Source of the DNA: Victivallis vadensis
GTDB lineage: Bacteria > Verrucomicrobiota > Lentisphaeria > Victivallales > GWF2-50-93
Reading direction: 5' to 3'
Length of the DNA: 30,785 nucleotides
Assembly (NCBI GenBank): GCA_020718525.1
Contig: DYRX01000008.1
Span: forward strand, 1 to 30,785
Part shown: one piece after another, positions 1 through 7,766 of the stretch
Position numbering within the stretch: position 1 is the stretch's first letter
How the letters are laid out: each line of letters starts with the position of its first letter
Notes under the pieces: model-generated
Database searches by the model: none
What the model was told of the DNA's origin: nothing
The model's input: the letters and a program-made list of their open reading frames with translations, nothing else
Position numbers and translations under genes: made by a program

Positions 1-29
1 GTTCTTGTTCCGCGGCGATTTTCAGGCAT
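1..29 (-). other. possible 5' end of a further gene, cut by window edge
   Basis: An ATG reading leftward from base 29 stays open to the window edge (MPENRRGTR...). It has an AAGG about 8 bases upstream and would be the next gene after the sugar kinase on the same strand. Nine codons are too few to identify anything, so this only notes that the operon may continue beyond the window. Confidence 0.2.
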
Positions 30-80
30 AGACTGAGCCTTGGGATTTCCGCATTATTTTTGCGATTAAAAGCAGGATCT

Positions 81-1181
81 TCAGCGCTGTACTCTTGCTC
101 CGGAACCCCCGACGAGAGCCTTCAGCTCGCTGAGGCTTGCCATGCTTGTATCGCCGGGAGTGCTCATTGCCAAGGCCCCATGTGCGGCTCCGTATTCAAC
201 GCAGTCCTTGGGAGAAAGCGAGCTCAGCATCCCATAGACCAGGCCTGAAGCAAAGGAGTCCCCTCCGCCCACCCGATCAAAGATTTCGAGTCCATCGCGT
301 CTCTGGGATTCAAAAAAATCTCCGTCCGCATAGAGAATTGCGCCCCAGTCGTTGACTGTCGCAGTCTTTACTTCGCGCAGAGTCGTGGCGACAGCTTTGA
401 AGTTAGGAAATTCGCGTATCGCGACCCTGATCATCTTTTTAAAATTTTCCGGATCCAGCGATCTGCAGTCATGATCAAGCCCCTCGACTTTGAATCCGAG
501 AGCGGCGGAAAAATCCTCTTCGTTTCCAATCATCACGTCCACATATTTTGCCAGTTCACGGTTCACTTCAACTGCTCTTTCAGATCCTCCGAAAGATTTC
601 CATAGGCTTGGTCTATAGTTCAGGTCATAGCTGACAATAGTACCATTTTCGCGGGCGCAGATCATCGCCTCCCTGGCGAGCTCGGGCGTTTTTTCTCCCA
701 GTGCGGCAAAAATTCCACCACAGTGGAACCATCTAGCTCCCTCCTTTGCAAATATCCGCGTCCAATCTATATCGCCCGGCTTGAGCTTGCTGGCGGCGCT
801 GTGCCCCCTGTCACTGCATCCGACCGCTCCGCGCACTCCAAAGCCTCTCTCAGTGAAATTGAGTCCATTTCTGACGCTTCTGCCTATCCCGTCGTATGGA
901 AGCCATTTCACGTGCCTCATGTCAACGCCTCCCTGGAGAATGAGATCTTCGAGAAGTCTTCCTACGGGATTGTCCGCTATTGCCGTGACTATTGCCGTCC
1001 TCATGCCGAAGCATCTGCGCAGACCTCTTGCGACATTGTATTCGCCTCCGCCCTCCCAGACATCGAAGCGCCGTGCTGTATGTATCCTTCCCGGTCCCGG
1101 ATCGAGGCGAAGCATGACTTCTCCGAGCGAGATTTCGTCCCATGCGCATTCGGATGCCGACCTTATTTTTATGCCGCCCAT
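81..1181 (-). CDS. PfkB-family sugar kinase, 2-keto-3-deoxygluconate kinase-like
   Basis: This 366-residue protein is a ribokinase/PfkB-type ATP-dependent sugar kinase. The N-terminal substrate signature appears as GGGEYNVARGL (residues 44-54). The C-terminal signature is DRVGGGDSFASG (302-313), and D308 is the expected catalytic base in the anion hole. The overall pattern, including YDLNYRPSLW around 185-194, is closest to KDG kinases, which phosphorylate 2-keto-3-deoxygluconate in uronate or Entner-Doudoroff type catabolism. The substrate cannot be proved from sequence. The start is an ATG with AGAGGAA just upstream. It lies 14 bases behind the LegB-like dehydratase and is probably co-transcribed with it. 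That pairing is odd, because one product is catabolic and the other belongs to surface-sugar synthesis; the kinase may instead act on another keto- or nucleotide-linked sugar. Confidence 0.85.
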   Translation of the reverse strand: MGGIKIRSASECAWDEISLGEVMLRLDPGPGRIHTARRFDVWEGGGEYNVARGLRRCFGMRTAIVTAIADNPVGRLLEDLILQGGVDMRHVKWLPYDGIGRSVRNGLNFTERGFGVRGAVGCSDRGHSAASKLKPGDIDWTRIFAKEGARWFHCGGIFAALGEKTPELAREAMICARENGTIVSYDLNYRPSLWKSFGGSERAVEVNRELAKYVDVMIGNEEDFSAALGFKVEGLDHDCRSLDPENFKKMIRVAIREFPNFKAVATTLREVKTATVNDWGAILYADGDFFESQRRDGLEIFDRVGGGDSFASGLVYGMLSSLSPKDCVEYGAAHGALAMSTPGDTSMASLSELKALVGGSGARVQR

Positions 1182-1195
1182 TTAATTCCTCTTGT

Positions 1196-2191
1196 TCATT
1201 GGTTGTATATGCCGCTTTTGTATGACGACAAATTCTGCGGGGAGCTGAACCATTTCGCTGTGATTTTCAGCGCTTTCCTGAAGCCTTTTTCTCCGCAGTA
1301 TTTTGGAGACCACTTAAGCAGTTTTTTCGCTTTAGAATTGTCGCAGAGCAGTACCTCTACCTCGCTGTTTTTCGGGCGGATTCTTTCCCCTTCTTCTGAA
1401 ATCGAAATATCAGATCCCATTACTTCAGATATCATATGCGCCGTTTCGCCTATCGAGAAATTTTGCCCGCTTCCGATGTTGAACAGCTCTCCTATGGCGT
1501 TTGGCGACTTTGACGCGGCAATGAATCCGGACACCGTGTCCTCTACAAAGTTGAAGTCTCTTTTTGGAGATAGCGCGCCAAGGCGGAGCTTTTTAGCGCC
1601 GTTGGCGATCTGCGTCATGATTGTGGGAATTACTGCTCTGGCAGACTGCCTGGGACCGAAGGTGTTGAAAGGGCGCACAATCGTGAGAGGGAGATCGAAG
1701 GAATAGTGAAAGGACATGGCAAGCTGATCCGCCGCAACCTTGGATGCCGCATATGGCGACTGGGCGTTGAGCGGATGGATCTCGCTTATGGGGACGGTCT
1801 GAGCAGTGCCGTAGACTTCGCTCGTAGAAGTGTGGATCAGCTTGCCGACTTCCTCGTCAAGGCATGCCCTCAGAATGTTCAGAGTCCCCTTCACGTTAGT
1901 GTCAATGTAGCTTTCCTGCGCAGTATACGAGTACGGGATGGCGATCAATGCCGCCAGATGAAATACCATGTCGCAGTCCTTCACAGCCTTCCGGACGCAG
2001 TTCGAATCACGGACATCGCCAGGAAAGACTTCGAGCAGATTTCTTCTTTCTTTGGGAAGCGAGTCAATCCATCCCCAGGAATTGAAGGAATTGTATAGGA
2101 CGAAGGCACGGACATCATGGCCTTCAAGCGCCAAAGTTTCAGCAAGATGAGATCCGATGAATCCATCGGCACCGGTAACAAGAATTTTCAT
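1196..2191 (-). CDS. NAD-dependent 4,6-dehydratase, LegB-like (SDR family)
   Basis: This is a 331-residue extended short-chain dehydrogenase. It has the Rossmann motif GADGFIG (residues 7-13), the active-site segment TSTSEVYG (121-128) and the YAASK pair Y147/K151. The early stretch FVLYNSFNSWGWID (30-43) is characteristic of the LegB type of dehydratase, which turns GDP- or UDP-GlcNAc into the 4-keto-6-deoxy intermediate for legionaminic-acid-like nonulosonic acids. The other leg genes (aminotransferase, synthase, cytidylyltransferase) are not in the window. The ATG is preceded by AAGGATGG. A candidate promoter at 2242-2269 would drive this gene and the kinase downstream. A different deoxy-amino sugar product is possible. 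Confidence 0.85.
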   Translation of the reverse strand: MKILVTGADGFIGSHLAETLALEGHDVRAFVLYNSFNSWGWIDSLPKERRNLLEVFPGDVRDSNCVRKAVKDCDMVFHLAALIAIPYSYTAQESYIDTNVKGTLNILRACLDEEVGKLIHTSTSEVYGTAQTVPISEIHPLNAQSPYAASKVAADQLAMSFHYSFDLPLTIVRPFNTFGPRQSARAVIPTIMTQIANGAKKLRLGALSPKRDFNFVEDTVSGFIAASKSPNAIGELFNIGSGQNFSIGETAHMISEVMGSDISISEEGERIRPKNSEVEVLLCDNSKAKKLLKWSPKYCGEKGFRKALKITAKWFSSPQNLSSYKSGIYNQ

Positions 2192-2241
2192 GTTGTACCA
2201 TCCTTTTTGGGTTCGTCACAAGCGGCAAGTGCGATTTGCTT

Positions 2242-2269
2242 AAGATATTGCAGGATTGCCATTTTTCAA
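2242..2269 (-). promoter_or_regulatory. candidate sigma-70-type promoter for the LegB-like/kinase operon
   Basis: Read on the minus strand, TTGAAA (2264-2269) is followed after 16 bases by TATCTT (2242-2247). This predicts a start near 2235 and a leader of about 45 bases before the ATG at 2191. It lies in the 115-base gap after truB, the only gap in this part of the strand large enough for a promoter. Confidence 0.4.
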
Positions 2270-2306
2270 AAAAATAGTTCTTAAGCCGATGGAACAATGC
2301 AATTTA

Positions 2307-3062
2307 TTAAAAGGCCAGAATTGCCTGATATAGGTCTTCCTGCGACCATTTGCGCATCTCATCAACAGTGAAGGCGTTTTCGGCGGAGAATGAGCCGCTT
2401 TTGAGGCGCCGAAGAGACATCAGAGCCGCACCGCATCCGAGCTTCTGTCCGATTTCTGTGCTGAGGGCGCGAACATAGGTTCCTTTGGAGCATTCGAGAT
2501 AAAAATTGACATGCGGAGGGGAAAAAGATTCGATGCGAAATTCGCAGATATTGATTTCCTTGGCTTCGCGCTCGACGCTTATTCCGGAGCGCGCCAGCTC
2601 GTAGAGTCTTTTTCCGTCTTTTTTGACTGCCGAAACCATTGGCGGAGTCTGCATGATTTTCCCGACAAAGCACGAAAACGCGTTGCGCAGTTCGTCTTCC
2701 GTCACGCCAGAGCTGTCCTTTTGCGAGAGGATTTTTCCATCCAAGTCTCCGCTGTCGGTTTCCGTTCCGAGAAGGATTGTGCCGGAATAGACCTTGTCCT
2801 GTCCCATAAGTTTTCCGGACAGTTTTGTGGCATGACCGAGAAGGGTCACAAGAAGTCCGGTTGCGGCTGGGTCGAGCGTGCCGCAATGTCCGGCTTTTTT
2901 AATGTTGAAGCGGCGGCGGAGGAAATTGATGACGTCGTGGCTGGTCCAGGTCTGCGGCTTGTCCACGAGGAGTATGCCACTGTGTGGAAAAGCCTTGTTT
3001 CTTGGTTCTTGACTGCGTTCGCCGGGTTGGTCCGGCGAAAATTTTGATTCTGATTCGTTCAT
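2307..3062 (-). CDS. truB: tRNA pseudouridine(55) synthase TruB
   Basis: TruB converts U55 to pseudouridine in the T-loop of tRNAs. The 251-residue protein has the family core GHCGTLDPAATGLL, with catalytic Asp64 in the LDP element. It also has the KxGKRLYELAR segment typical of TruB (KKDGKRLYELAR) and the KGTYVRAL motif. An N-terminal extension of about 25 polar residues precedes the conserved start GILLVDKP. Its ATG overlaps the stop of the nrnA-like gene by 4 bases (ATGA), which indicates translational coupling as the last gene of the nusA-infB-rbfA cluster. The length is near that of short TruB proteins and the C-terminal PUA domain appears reduced or absent. Confidence 0.95.
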   Translation of the reverse strand: MNESESKFSPDQPGERSQEPRNKAFPHSGILLVDKPQTWTSHDVINFLRRRFNIKKAGHCGTLDPAATGLLVTLLGHATKLSGKLMGQDKVYSGTILLGTETDSGDLDGKILSQKDSSGVTEDELRNAFSCFVGKIMQTPPMVSAVKKDGKRLYELARSGISVEREAKEINICEFRIESFSPPHVNFYLECSKGTYVRALSTEIGQKLGCGAALMSLRRLKSGSFSAENAFTVDEMRKWSQEDLYQAILAF

Positions 3063-4048
3063 GTTTTTTCCAGTTCTGGCATAATGGCTTTCACTTTTTC
3101 GAGGAGGATTTTCTGTGCTTCGTCGAAGGAGATTCCGACGATGTGGGCACCTGCGGCGAGCTCATGTCCTCCTCCACCTAGGGATCTGGCGATGTCTGCG
3201 ACGGGATAACGCGGATCTTTTGATCTCAGAGAGATTTTGACACCATCGGGAGCCTTGAAGATTAGCGCGGCGATTTTGAGACCGTCCAGAGATTTTATAG
3301 TGTCAATGAGGGTTTCAACGTCTTTGCGTGCGACTCCGTGCTTCCACAAAATTTCATCGGGGACGAGCGCCCAGGCGAAACGCCCGTCGAGATCGGAACG
3401 GATCATTGAGATCATTTCCGCCTCGAATTTCATGTAGTTGAGAGGGACTGAGAAAAAGAGCGAGTCGGACACTTTTTTTGCATCCGCCCCCAGCTCGAGC
3501 AGGGTCGAGGCGCAGGCAAAGAGTTTTGCATCCGTGTTGTCAAATCTGAAGCCTCCGCTATCGGAGGCTATTCCCAGATAGAGGGCGGTCGCGACTTGCG
3601 GCGAGATTTTGAAGCCCTTCATTTGAGAAAAAAGACTGCAAAGTATTTGAGCTGTCGCAGAAGCCGTTGGAACAAGGAGATTTTCTTTTGCAAATCGGGT
3701 GTTGTCGGGGTGGTGATCAATGTTGAACGTGCAGACGCCAATCTGTGAAAATGAAAGATTCGCGGGCAGGGCGAGTCTTGCTTCAGATCCGGAATCCAAA
3801 CAGAGGACGGCTTCAAAATATGGGAATTCCCCGAGGGTTTTCACGATGAGTTTTCCGTCGGATATGATGGAATATCGTTTTGGCGGAGGCTCTGGCAGAC
3901 AGACTTTGGCGGAAAATCCGTTTTGCGAAAGGAAGCCAGCCGCCGCGAGAGAGGAGCCGACCGCGTCGCCGTCAGGATTGACGTGGGTCACAATGAGAAA
4001 TTTGCGGAATTCTCCAATTTTTCCGGATAATTTCGCATATTCGTCCAT
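3059..4048 (-). CDS. nrnA: DHH-family phosphoesterase, NrnA-like nanoRNase / pAp phosphatase
   Basis: The 329-residue protein carries the DHH/DHHA1 architecture of NrnA, which degrades oligoribonucleotides 2-5 nt long and dephosphorylates pAp in the cytoplasm. Visible motifs are HVNPDGDAVG (22-31), LDSGSEARL, the eponymous DHH at 111-113 and the DHHA1 signature GGGGHELAAGA near the C-terminus. I chose the ATG at 4048 rather than the longer upstream reading. The added 60 residues are low in family resemblance and overlap the ankyrin gene, and 4048 has AGGA about 11 bases upstream and lies 10 bases after the ankyrin stop. The gene is coupled to truB by a 4-base overlap. Position between rbfA and truB matches the common bacterial order, apart from the ankyrin insertion. 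Exact substrate preference is inferred. Confidence 0.9.
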   Translation of the reverse strand: MDEYAKLSGKIGEFRKFLIVTHVNPDGDAVGSSLAAAGFLSQNGFSAKVCLPEPPPKRYSIISDGKLIVKTLGEFPYFEAVLCLDSGSEARLALPANLSFSQIGVCTFNIDHHPDNTRFAKENLLVPTASATAQILCSLFSQMKGFKISPQVATALYLGIASDSGGFRFDNTDAKLFACASTLLELGADAKKVSDSLFFSVPLNYMKFEAEMISMIRSDLDGRFAWALVPDEILWKHGVARKDVETLIDTIKSLDGLKIAALIFKAPDGVKISLRSKDPRYPVADIARSLGGGGHELAAGAHIVGISFDEAQKILLEKVKAIMPELEKT

Positions 4049-4058
4049 TTGGGGTATC

Positions 4059-5318
4059 CTATTTGGAGTTTTTGGTTCTGTTGGTGGCGCCTCCGCCGAA
4101 ATCGAAGACAGGAGCTTTGGGTGCGCCAGATTTTTTCTTGAGATATGGCTCCAGGACTTTCCGCATTTCGGGGCTTCTCGTGGAATGATCAATGTCCGAC
4201 AATGTCCAGCCCTCCCTGTGCCTTGCATTGGTGTCCGCCCCGGACTCGATGAGCTGTTTTACGAGAGGGACACTTCCTGAAAACACTGCCAGCATCAGGG
4301 GAGTGAAGCCTTTTTTGTTTGCGGCGTTGACATCGGCGCCCTTTCGGATAAGCAGGTCGGCGGCGGTGAATCTTTTCAGGCTTATCGCGCCGGTCAGAGC
4401 GCTGTCTCCGCTTCTGTCTTTGAGATTCGGATCCGCTCCGCGTTCAAGAATGAGGGAAACGATTTCGATGGAGTCCGGATTTTTCATGATGGCGACCATA
4501 AGCGGGGTCATTCCATTTGCGTTTTGGACGTTGAGCTCCGCACCGTTTTTCATAAGCAGTGTTGCAATTTCATTTTGCTTCGCCATGAGTGCTTCGTGGA
4601 GAAGGGTGGTTCTGAAATCCTGCGCCGCCCCCCCATCCTCAGTCTCCGCACGGAACGTGATGGGAAGGGACATGTCGAGACCTTCCTTCAAAATTTTTTC
4701 GGCCGCTTTTTCGTCCCCCTCCGAGATTGCCACCATCATTTCTGCGACAGGCTTGGTCCTTTTGGAGACAGCGGCGAGAAGGGGGTCTGAGAGGGAGCCG
4801 CAGTCCTTGAAAAAGTCTTCCGCCTTGCTGAACGCTCCTCTTCTGTATGCGAAGACTCCGCTAGCAAGCGCTCTTGCGGCAGGCGGCATGGAGTTGAGTC
4901 TTTTTAGCTTTTCAGAGTCTGCAAGACTCTCTGCTCGGAGCGCTGTTGTAATCGGAGGGGAAATGGAAAAATCTTCATAATAAAGTTTCGAATCTTTGAT
5001 GTATAGCGGCTTGATGTTTTTTGATCCCTTTGTCGTCATGATCATGATTTGCTTCTGCGCTTCTGATGCCAGGGAGTTCAATGCGTATTCGCCGTTTCTG
5101 CCCGCCTCGCGAATCGTCGCCATGGCTTCTTCGTCGAATTCCCTGGATTCCTTTGCAGACTGCAAGGCAGAGGCGAAGTCGCCTGCCAGGATGAGTGAAA
5201 GAGTTTCGGAAGGCGTGGCGGATTTGCTGTCCAAAGGCTTATCATCGCCGCAAAACGCTGGAAGAACCAAGTTTGCGCAGAAAAAGGCAAAAGCTGGTAT
5301 CAGGCGCGGCAAAGGCAT
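4059..5318 (-). CDS. exported ankyrin-repeat protein
   Basis: The protein has 419 residues. The start is hydrophobic (PAFAFFCANLVLPAFC), consistent with a Sec signal peptide ending near residue 24. The Cys there does not make a convincing lipobox. Residues about 25-190 are a non-repeat domain of unknown function. From about 190 to 390 there are four to five ankyrin repeats, recognisable from GMTPLMVAI, GADPNLKDRSGD, GADVNAANKKGFTPLMLAV and GADTNARHREGWT. The tail is short and basic. An upstream GTG at 5324 would overlap rbfA as GTGA, but the ATG at 5318 is better spaced (9 bases) from GAAGG, so I use it. Ankyrin repeats bind proteins; the partner is unknown. Placement inside a translation operon is unusual and may only reflect co-transcription. 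Confidence 0.85.
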   Translation of the reverse strand: MPLPRLIPAFAFFCANLVLPAFCGDDKPLDSKSATPSETLSLILAGDFASALQSAKESREFDEEAMATIREAGRNGEYALNSLASEAQKQIMIMTTKGSKNIKPLYIKDSKLYYEDFSISPPITTALRAESLADSEKLKRLNSMPPAARALASGVFAYRRGAFSKAEDFFKDCGSLSDPLLAAVSKRTKPVAEMMVAISEGDEKAAEKILKEGLDMSLPITFRAETEDGGAAQDFRTTLLHEALMAKQNEIATLLMKNGAELNVQNANGMTPLMVAIMKNPDSIEIVSLILERGADPNLKDRSGDSALTGAISLKRFTAADLLIRKGADVNAANKKGFTPLMLAVFSGSVPLVKQLIESGADTNARHREGWTLSDIDHSTRSPEMRKVLEPYLKKKSGAPKAPVFDFGGGATNRTKNSK

Positions 5319-5320
5319 TT

Positions 5321-5671
5321 TCACTTGCCTTCGATTTCGTTGATAATCTGCAGAACCTTGTCGGCTTTTTCCATCCTTTCGTCAACGACAAATTGAAGAA
5401 CTGGAGTGTATTTGAGAATGACGTCCTTGGAAATCATTCTCTGTATGTCGCTTCTGTTCTGACGCAGGATCTCCAAAGCTTTGTTGCGCTCGCCGGCGTC
5501 GCCGCCGAAAAAGCTCACAAAGACTTTTGCCTCCCTGAGATCGGGAGATGCCTTTATTTCGCTTATGGTGACCAGACATCTAAACATGGATGAGTAGTTT
5601 TTTTCGAGAAGTCCCGCAATCTCCCTTTTGAGCAGTTCGTTGACACGGAGCATTCTTTGTGGATTTTTCAT
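5321..5671 (-). CDS. rbfA: 30S ribosome-binding factor RbfA
   Basis: RbfA is a 30S maturation factor with a KH-like fold that acts near the 5' helix of 16S rRNA. The 116-residue protein shows the expected pattern: RVNELLKREIAGLLEK at the N-terminus, VTISEIKASPDLREAKVFVSFFG in the middle (ISEI.xSPDLxxAxVFVS is the family signature) and LKYTPVLQFVVDERMEKAD at the end (the usual PxLxFxxDxxxxxxxxV region). It begins 60 bases after infB in the nusA-infB-rbfA order. An ATG with GAAxxGAAAAAxxGAAAA purine-rich upstream sequence serves as the start. Its stop abuts the ankyrin gene start. Confidence 0.95.
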   Translation of the reverse strand: MKNPQRMLRVNELLKREIAGLLEKNYSSMFRCLVTISEIKASPDLREAKVFVSFFGGDAGERNKALEILRQNRSDIQRMISKDVILKYTPVLQFVVDERMEKADKVLQIINEIEGK

Positions 5672-5731
5672 TTTTTCGATTCCGGGTGACTGTGTTGAAA
5701 TTTGAATCCGAAAAAGCGGGGTCAGACGAGA

Positions 5732-7726
5732 TCAGAGGACTGATTTTTTCAGTTCGATGTCGTAGATCTGAATTCTGTCCCCTTCCTGGAAGTCGAGGAA
5801 GTTGTCTAGGCGTATTCCGCATTCGAGCCCCGCTTTGACTTCCTTGACATCGCTCTGAAAACGTCTAAGAGACTGGACAGAGCCGTTGAATATCAGTTCG
5901 CCTGCTCGGAAAACTCTGGCTTTTGCGCCGACCTTCACGCTGCCTTTTTCAACCATGCATCCGCAGATTTTCGGCCCCTTTGTGAGAGCGAAGATCTTGA
6001 GAATGACGGTCTGTCCGAGTTCTGTTTCGCGCTGTTCCGGCGCGAGGCGTCCCTCGATGGCTTCCTTGATGTCCTCGATCAGCTCGTAGATGATGCTGTA
6101 GAGGCGGATTTCGACGTTCTGCTTTTTCGCCAGAGCGTTCACGCCGGGATTGACTCGGACGTGGAAGCCTACGACGATGGCGTTGGACGCGTCTGCTAGG
6201 AGCACATCGTTTTCAGTGACGGCACCAGTTGCCGAGTGAAGCACCTCGATGCCAATTTTGTCGTTTGGTATTTTTGCGAGGGAATGCGAGATCGCCTCGA
6301 TCGAACCCTGCACGTCTGCCTTGACTATGAAGTTGAGCTTCTGCTTGGAATTGCTGTCGAGTCTTTGGAAAATGTCCTGGAGGTTCGCGCCGGGTCTGGT
6401 GTTTTCAAGCTGATCCGAGCGTTTTTTGGAGCTTCTTTCCTCTGCAATGCGCTTGGCATCCTTTTCGTCAAGGCAAACGACAAGTCGCGAGCCTGCTTCA
6501 GGAACACCGAGAAGTCCAACGACTTTGACAGGTTCGCTCGGACCCGCGCTTTTGATTTTTTCGCCACACGCATTGATCATGCTCTTTACTCGGCCAGAGA
6601 ATTCTCCGCAAACAACGGCGTCGCCGATTTTTAGCGTGCCTGTTTTGACCAGCACGCTTGCTGTGGGGCCAAAGCCCTGTTCTAGCTGAGCGTCGAGGAC
6701 AACTCCAATCGCGGGTCTTTTAGGGTCAGCCTTGAGCTGAAGCATTTCAGCTTCGAGCAGAATTCTTTCGAGGAGATTCTTAATTCCTGTTCCTTTTGTG
6801 GCGGAGACGCGGACAGTGCCGACATCGCCCCCCCATTCTTCGCTTGTCAGCCCGTTCTGCTGCATCTGGCGAAGGACTTTTTCAGGATCCGCGGCGGGCA
6901 GATCCATCTTGTTCATCGCGATGATGATTGGCACTTTGGCGGCTCTGGCGTGGTTGAGGGCTTCTATGGTCTGAGGCATGAATCCGTCATCGGCGGCAAC
7001 GACAAGTATTGCGATGTCAGTACTTTCCGCGCCTCTCGAGCGCATTGCTGTGAACGCCTCATGACCGGGCGTGTCAATGAAAGTTATTTTACGTCCGTCA
7101 ATCTCGGCGACCGATGCGCCAATGTGCTGAGTGATGCCGCCGGACTCTCCTGCCGCAACTTTTGTCTTCCGTATGTAGTCCTGGAGAGATGTCTTTCCAT
7201 GGTCAACATGTCCGAGAAATGTGACAACCGGAGCTCTGTCTACGAGATACGAAGGATTGTCCTCGTAAGCGGGTTCCAGTGTGAGATCGTGCGTCTTGTC
7301 CGTCTGCTCCTGCTTTGGGTGCTCGTCCTTTTCACGCTTGTCAACTTCCAGGCTTATTCCAAATTTTTTGCAGAGAGCCACCGCCTGATCTGCCTCAAGG
7401 GTGTTGTTGATTCCGGAAATGATGTTCATTGTGAGCAGTTTTCCAACAAGCTCGTTGGGCTTTTTCCCGATAAGCTCGGCGAGATTGCGGACCACGATCG
7501 GGGTCTTGATGTGGAAAACGTCGCCCGCAGTTTCCTGCTTGGGCTCTTCGGTTGCGGGCTTGGCTTCAAAATGCTCGGCTACGAGTTCTGCCAGCTCTCC
7601 GTCTATCTCCGTCGAATGCGAATTCAAATCACAGCCAAGATCCTTGAGTTCCGCAATAACACGAGCGTTGCTAAGGCCGTATTTTTTTGCGATGTCTTTT
7701 ATCTTCAACTTTTTTTTCACGCTCAT
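5732..7726 (-). CDS. infB: translation initiation factor IF-2
   Basis: IF-2 is the GTPase that delivers initiator tRNA to the 30S subunit and promotes subunit joining. In 664 residues, an IF2-N helical module lies at about 8-52 and a second at about 78-130. A short charged linker follows, then the G domain: GHVDHGKT (172-179), GGITQHIG (196-203), DTPGH (218-222) and NKMD (272-275). Domain II, the domain III region and the fMet-tRNA-binding C2 domain complete the protein. It is shorter than the E. coli protein (890 residues) because the variable N-terminal linker is small. ATG start; the nearest GGAG is 12 bases upstream, so initiation may rely partly on coupling with nusA, whose stop is 40 bases away. 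Confidence 0.98.
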   Translation of the reverse strand: MSVKKKLKIKDIAKKYGLSNARVIAELKDLGCDLNSHSTEIDGELAELVAEHFEAKPATEEPKQETAGDVFHIKTPIVVRNLAELIGKKPNELVGKLLTMNIISGINNTLEADQAVALCKKFGISLEVDKREKDEHPKQEQTDKTHDLTLEPAYEDNPSYLVDRAPVVTFLGHVDHGKTSLQDYIRKTKVAAGESGGITQHIGASVAEIDGRKITFIDTPGHEAFTAMRSRGAESTDIAILVVAADDGFMPQTIEALNHARAAKVPIIIAMNKMDLPAADPEKVLRQMQQNGLTSEEWGGDVGTVRVSATKGTGIKNLLERILLEAEMLQLKADPKRPAIGVVLDAQLEQGFGPTASVLVKTGTLKIGDAVVCGEFSGRVKSMINACGEKIKSAGPSEPVKVVGLLGVPEAGSRLVVCLDEKDAKRIAEERSSKKRSDQLENTRPGANLQDIFQRLDSNSKQKLNFIVKADVQGSIEAISHSLAKIPNDKIGIEVLHSATGAVTENDVLLADASNAIVVGFHVRVNPGVNALAKKQNVEIRLYSIIYELIEDIKEAIEGRLAPEQRETELGQTVILKIFALTKGPKICGCMVEKGSVKVGAKARVFRAGELIFNGSVQSLRRFQSDVKEVKAGLECGIRLDNFLDFQEGDRIQIYDIELKKSVL

Positions 7727-7766
7727 GCTAGTCTTTGTCTCCGGTGAATTGCGCCGTCAAAGCCGC

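Noticed and set aside
723..1706. 327-codon plus-strand ORF over the kinase and LegB-like genes
   Set aside because: It lies fully antisense to two well-identified genes and spans their junction. It has no family motif, and its length is explained by codon bias of the real genes.
4192..4980. 262-codon plus-strand ORF inside the ankyrin gene
   Set aside because: Ser/Phe-rich mirror of the ankyrin repeats on the opposite strand.
6950..7747. 265-codon plus-strand ORF inside infB
   Set aside because: Antisense to the IF-2 G domain; composition rich in Cys and Arg, no recognisable domain.
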